A stretch of DNA of 64,000 nt from Clostridia bacterium (GTDB lineage Bacteria > Bacillota > Clostridia > Oscillospirales > Acutalibacteraceae): contig JAFQQN010000006.1 in NCBI GenBank assembly GCA_017410605.1, positions 1-64,000 on the forward strand, written 5' to 3'. The notes below the pieces were generated by a model that worked only from the letters and a program-made list of their open reading frames with translations, was not told the origin of the DNA and made no database searches. Position 1 is the stretch's first letter. Each line of letters opens with the position of its first letter. Of this stretch, positions 61,592 to 64,000 are shown piece after piece. The translations under genes were made by a program, and so were the position numbers.

Positions 61592-62326
61592 ATGAGTAGG
61601 CTTATTGCCGTTACATCGGGCAAGGGCGGGGTTGGAAAATCTACCGTTGCCCTTCATCTGGCCGCTTCTCTTTCACGGCAGGGAAACAGTGTTTTACTTG
61701 TTGACCTTGATGCCGGTATGCGTTGCTTAGATTTGCTTTTAGGCCTTTCAGATTCACTGGTTTTTGATCTGTCAGATGTTATAAAGGGCGAAAAAAACCT
61801 GGAAGAGGCTGTAATGCCCTCTAAGCTTTATCCCGGGGTTAGCCTTGTGGCCGCACCCCTTTCGGGCAAAATAAACCCTAACGGTTTAAAAGCCTTTTTA
61901 GAGTCCTTGCCCGAAAAATATGATTTTGTTATTTTAGATTTTCCAGCCGGTTGTGTGGACGAGCTTTATGAGGCTTTGCCCAAATATACCGAAGTATTAG
62001 TGGTATGTAATGCAGATGCCGTATCTGTAAGGGATGCAGGGCTTATGGGAAAAGATATTGAAAAGTTAAAGCCTTTGTCTATTAGGTTAGTTTTAAACCG
62101 GGCAGATATATCATATATGAAAAAAGGTTTCACAGCCAACATTGACGAAGTAATTGACCGCTCCGGTCTAAGGCTTATTGCAGTTATTCCCCAAAGCCCC
62201 GATATTTATTATGCGGCCTGTACAACCACTGCTTTACCAAACCGCACTAAGGCTCAAAGGGCATTTGAAAGGCTAGCCAGGCGAATACTCGGCTACGATA
62301 TTCCGCTGAAATATAAAAAATTATAA
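61592..62326 (+). CDS. MinD/ParA-family ATPase
   Basis: A 244-residue P-loop ATPase with the deviant Walker A GKGGVGKSTVALHLA, LLVDLDAGMRCLDLLLGL and FVILDFPAGC. This is closest to MinD, which places the division site. No minE or minC gene follows. The C-terminus (RRILGYDIPLKYKKL) is not the usual amphipathic membrane helix, so the role may differ from standard MinD. The gene mgsA follows 18 bases later. Confidence 0.82.
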   Translation: MSRLIAVTSGKGGVGKSTVALHLAASLSRQGNSVLLVDLDAGMRCLDLLLGLSDSLVFDLSDVIKGEKNLEEAVMPSKLYPGVSLVAAPLSGKINPNGLKAFLESLPEKYDFVILDFPAGCVDELYEALPKYTEVLVVCNADAVSVRDAGLMGKDIEKLKPLSIRLVLNRADISYMKKGFTANIDEVIDRSGLRLIAVIPQSPDIYYAACTTTALPNRTKAQRAFERLARRILGYDIPLKYKKL

Positions 62327-62344
62327 AGAGAGGTTAAAAAAGAA

Positions 62345-62746
62345 ATGAACATTGCAATCATTGCACACGACGCCAAAAAAGAACTGATGGTTCAGTTTTG
62401 CATTGCTTATTGTGGAGTGCTCAGCAGACACAACCTGTTTGCTACCGGCACCACAGGTAAGCTTGTTTCTGAAGCCACAGGTTTAGATATAGTTAAGTTT
62501 TTAAGCGGTACCCAGGGTGGCGCCCAGCAGATTGCTTCGCGCATTAGCTGTGATGAGGTTGACCTTGTTCTTCTTTTTCGCGACCCCTTAAATCCTAAAC
62601 CCAGTGAACCCGATGAAAGGGTGCTTTTAAACCTTTGCGATGTACACAACATCCCGGTTGCTACCAATATTGCTACTGCAGAGGTTTTAATACACGGTCT
62701 TGAGCGTGGCGACCTTGACTGGCGCGATATTGTTCGACCAAATTAG
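62345..62746 (+). CDS. mgsA: Methylglyoxal synthase
   Basis: A 133-residue enzyme that turns dihydroxyacetone phosphate into methylglyoxal and phosphate. It has [32 protein letters not shown] and [13 protein letters not shown] with the catalytic Asp. Length is typical. Cotranscribed with the MinD-like gene, as in other Clostridia. Confidence 0.96.
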   Translation: MNIAIIAHDAKKELMVQFCIAYCGVLSRHNLFATGTTGKLVSEATGLDIVKFLSGTQGGAQQIASRISCDEVDLVLLFRDPLNPKPSEPDERVLLNLCDVHNIPVATNIATAEVLIHGLERGDLDWRDIVRPN

Positions 62747-62763
62747 GCAAAGAAATTAAACTA

Positions 62764-62800
62764 TCTGGGCGGGTAGGAACTCTCGCCCAGAAATATTTTA
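62764..62800 (+). terminator. Weak hairpin after mgsA
   Basis: CTGGGCG/CGCCCAG stem with AAATATTTT tail; may only partly separate mgsA from aspS. Confidence 0.45.
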
Positions 62801-62828
62801 ACAAGATAGCTTGAAAAGAGGAAGTTAT

Positions 62829-64000
62829 ATGAAGCTTGATACTATGGCAGGATTAAAGCGCACTAACTATTGCGGCACCCTTACTACGGGTGATATTGGT
62901 AAAGAGGTTACTGTTTGCGGTTGGACTGCAAGACAGCGCGATTTAGGTCAGCTTATTTTTATAGATTTAAGGGACAGAACCGGCATTATTCAGTTAGCCT
63001 TTGACGATGCCACCGATAGGGGTATTTTTGAGAAGGCTTTTGCGGTTAGAAGTGAATATGTTTTAATGGCTAGGGGTCTTGTTCGCCGCCGTTCCTCTGT
63101 TAATACCGAAATTCCTACCGGTGAAATTGAAATTGAGGTTAAAGAGCTTAAGGTTTTAGGTAGGGCAGATACTACCCCCTTTGAAATTTTAGACGACACC
63201 TCGGTTAAAGAAGAGCTTCGCCTTAAATACCGTTATTTAGACCTTAGAAGACCCACATTACAGAATAATCTTATGCTTCGCCACAAGGTTACCAAGGTTA
63301 CACGTGACTTTTTTGACAGCGAGGGATTTTTAGAAATTGAAACCCCAACCCTTATTAAATCCACCCCCGAGGGAGCGAGAGATTATCTTGTTCCTTCCCG
63401 TATTCATAAGGGGAGCTTTTATGCCCTTCCTCAGTCGCCACAGATGTATAAGCAGCTGCTTATGCTTTCGGGCTTCGACCGTTATATGCAAATTGCCCGT
63501 TGCTACCGCGATGAAGATTTAAGAGCCGACCGTCAGCCCGAATTCACCCAGGTAGACCTTGAAATGTCCTTTGTAGAGATGGACGATATTTTGGCCTTAG
63601 GTGAGCGATATATTAATTATCTCTTCAAAAACGTTTTGAATGTAGATATAAAGACACCTATTCGCCGTATGACCTATACTGAGGCTATGGAAAACTATGG
63701 CTCTGACAAGCCCGATGTTCGTTTTGATATGAAGCTTATTGATATATCAAAGACTGTTGAGGGCTGTGGCTTTTCTGTTTTTGCCGACACCGTTAAAAAT
63801 GGCGGCACCGTTCGTGGTATAACCGCCAAGGGTGGGGCAAAGGTTTTAACCAGAAAAGAAATTGACAAGCTTACCGAGGCCGCTAAGGGTATTGGCGCAA
63901 AGGGTCTTGCCTTTATTCGTTGGGCAGAGGATGCCGAAGCCCCCACCTGTGCTTTTTCTAAGTTTTTAACCGAAGAAGAGTTTAAGTCAGTCTGTGCCGA
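62829..64000 (+). CDS. aspS: Aspartyl-tRNA synthetase, 5' part (runs off the window)
   Basis: 390 codons of a bacterial-type class II synthetase. The OB-fold anticodon domain (VTVCGWTARQRDLGQLIFIDLRDRTG) is followed by motif 1 (VTRDFFDSEGFLEIETPTLIKSTPEGARDYLVPSR) split over residues ~160-195, motif 2 (IARCYRDEDLRADRQPEFTQ) and the start of the GAD insertion. ATG at 62829 is preceded by GAGGAAG. The frame is open to the window end; motif 3 lies beyond. Confidence 0.95.
   Translation, partial: MKLDTMAGLKRTNYCGTLTTGDIGKEVTVCGWTARQRDLGQLIFIDLRDRTGIIQLAFDDATDRGIFEKAFAVRSEYVLMARGLVRRRSSVNTEIPTGEIEIEVKELKVLGRADTTPFEILDDTSVKEELRLKYRYLDLRRPTLQNNLMLRHKVTKVTRDFFDSEGFLEIETPTLIKSTPEGARDYLVPSRIHKGSFYALPQSPQMYKQLLMLSGFDRYMQIARCYRDEDLRADRQPEFTQVDLEMSFVEMDDILALGERYINYLFKNVLNVDIKTPIRRMTYTEAMENYGSDKPDVRFDMKLIDISKTVEGCGFSVFADTVKNGGTVRGITAKGGAKVLTRKEIDKLTEAAKGIGAKGLAFIRWAEDAEAPTCAFSKFLTEEEFKSVCA

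Overview
The window looks like the chromosome of a low-GC, Gram-positive, endospore-forming anaerobe of the class Clostridia, probably close to the Oscillospiraceae/Ruminococcaceae. The evidence is SigG, a SpoVB-type flippase, a PdaA-type cortex deacetylase, NrdR beside sigG, PadR/DUF1700/DUF4097 and UraA/DUF1292 gene sets, a cohesin plus dockerin protein, and strong AGGAGG ribosome sites with TTGACA/TATAAT promoters. No species can be named from sequence alone.

Left end (1-9400) is a mobile-element hot spot. A broken tyrosine-recombinase gene (about 299-800) lies next to a tRNA-Leu(CAG) gene. That tRNA gene is split in its anticodon loop: the 3' half is at 953-1010 and the 5' half at 9223-9262, with about 8.2 kb of integrated DNA between them. 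The element has 110-bp perfect direct repeats at its ends (1001-1110 and 9122-9231). It carries an integrase, two paralogous helicase/primase-like ATPases, a lipoprotein, an XRE regulator overlapping a secreted cohesin-dockerin protein, a DUF6809 protein and, strikingly, its own complete tRNA-Leu(CAG).

9640-17870 is one forward exopolysaccharide operon: glycosyltransferases, a 1158-residue polymerase-GT4-GT2 fusion, a Wzx-type flippase and a final glycosyltransferase, closed by a terminator. A 6S RNA candidate follows (17914-18115, minus).

18.1-34.98 kb is mostly core: DUF1292, uracil permease, AsnA, AsnS, an LCP ligase, a GNAT-like protein, cyclophilin, NrdR, SigG, a CUT1 sugar ABC importer, SpoVB-like flippase, Ung and an EamA transporter. 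A 632-bp gap (30992-31623) holds three 92-bp tandem repeats and a branched hairpin structure.

35-50.5 kb is accessory carbohydrate and surface biology: Gfo/Idh oxidoreductase with a divergent AraC regulator, an IS1182-like element that has duplicated a whole palindromic terminator, a large FAD oxidoreductase with a divergent PocR-AraC regulator, a 1283-residue secreted protein made of cell-wall-binding repeats, PdaA, an SGNH hydrolase and a decayed BspA-like surface protein.

50.5-64 kb: a PadR-DUF1700-DUF4097 stress operon; a small SDR/AraC/esterase cassette lying between two related terminator repeats next to initiator tRNA-Met; a reverse-strand operon prfC, metallophosphoesterase, FHA-FtsW, class B PBP; then forward minD-like, mgsA and the 5' part of aspS, which runs off the window.
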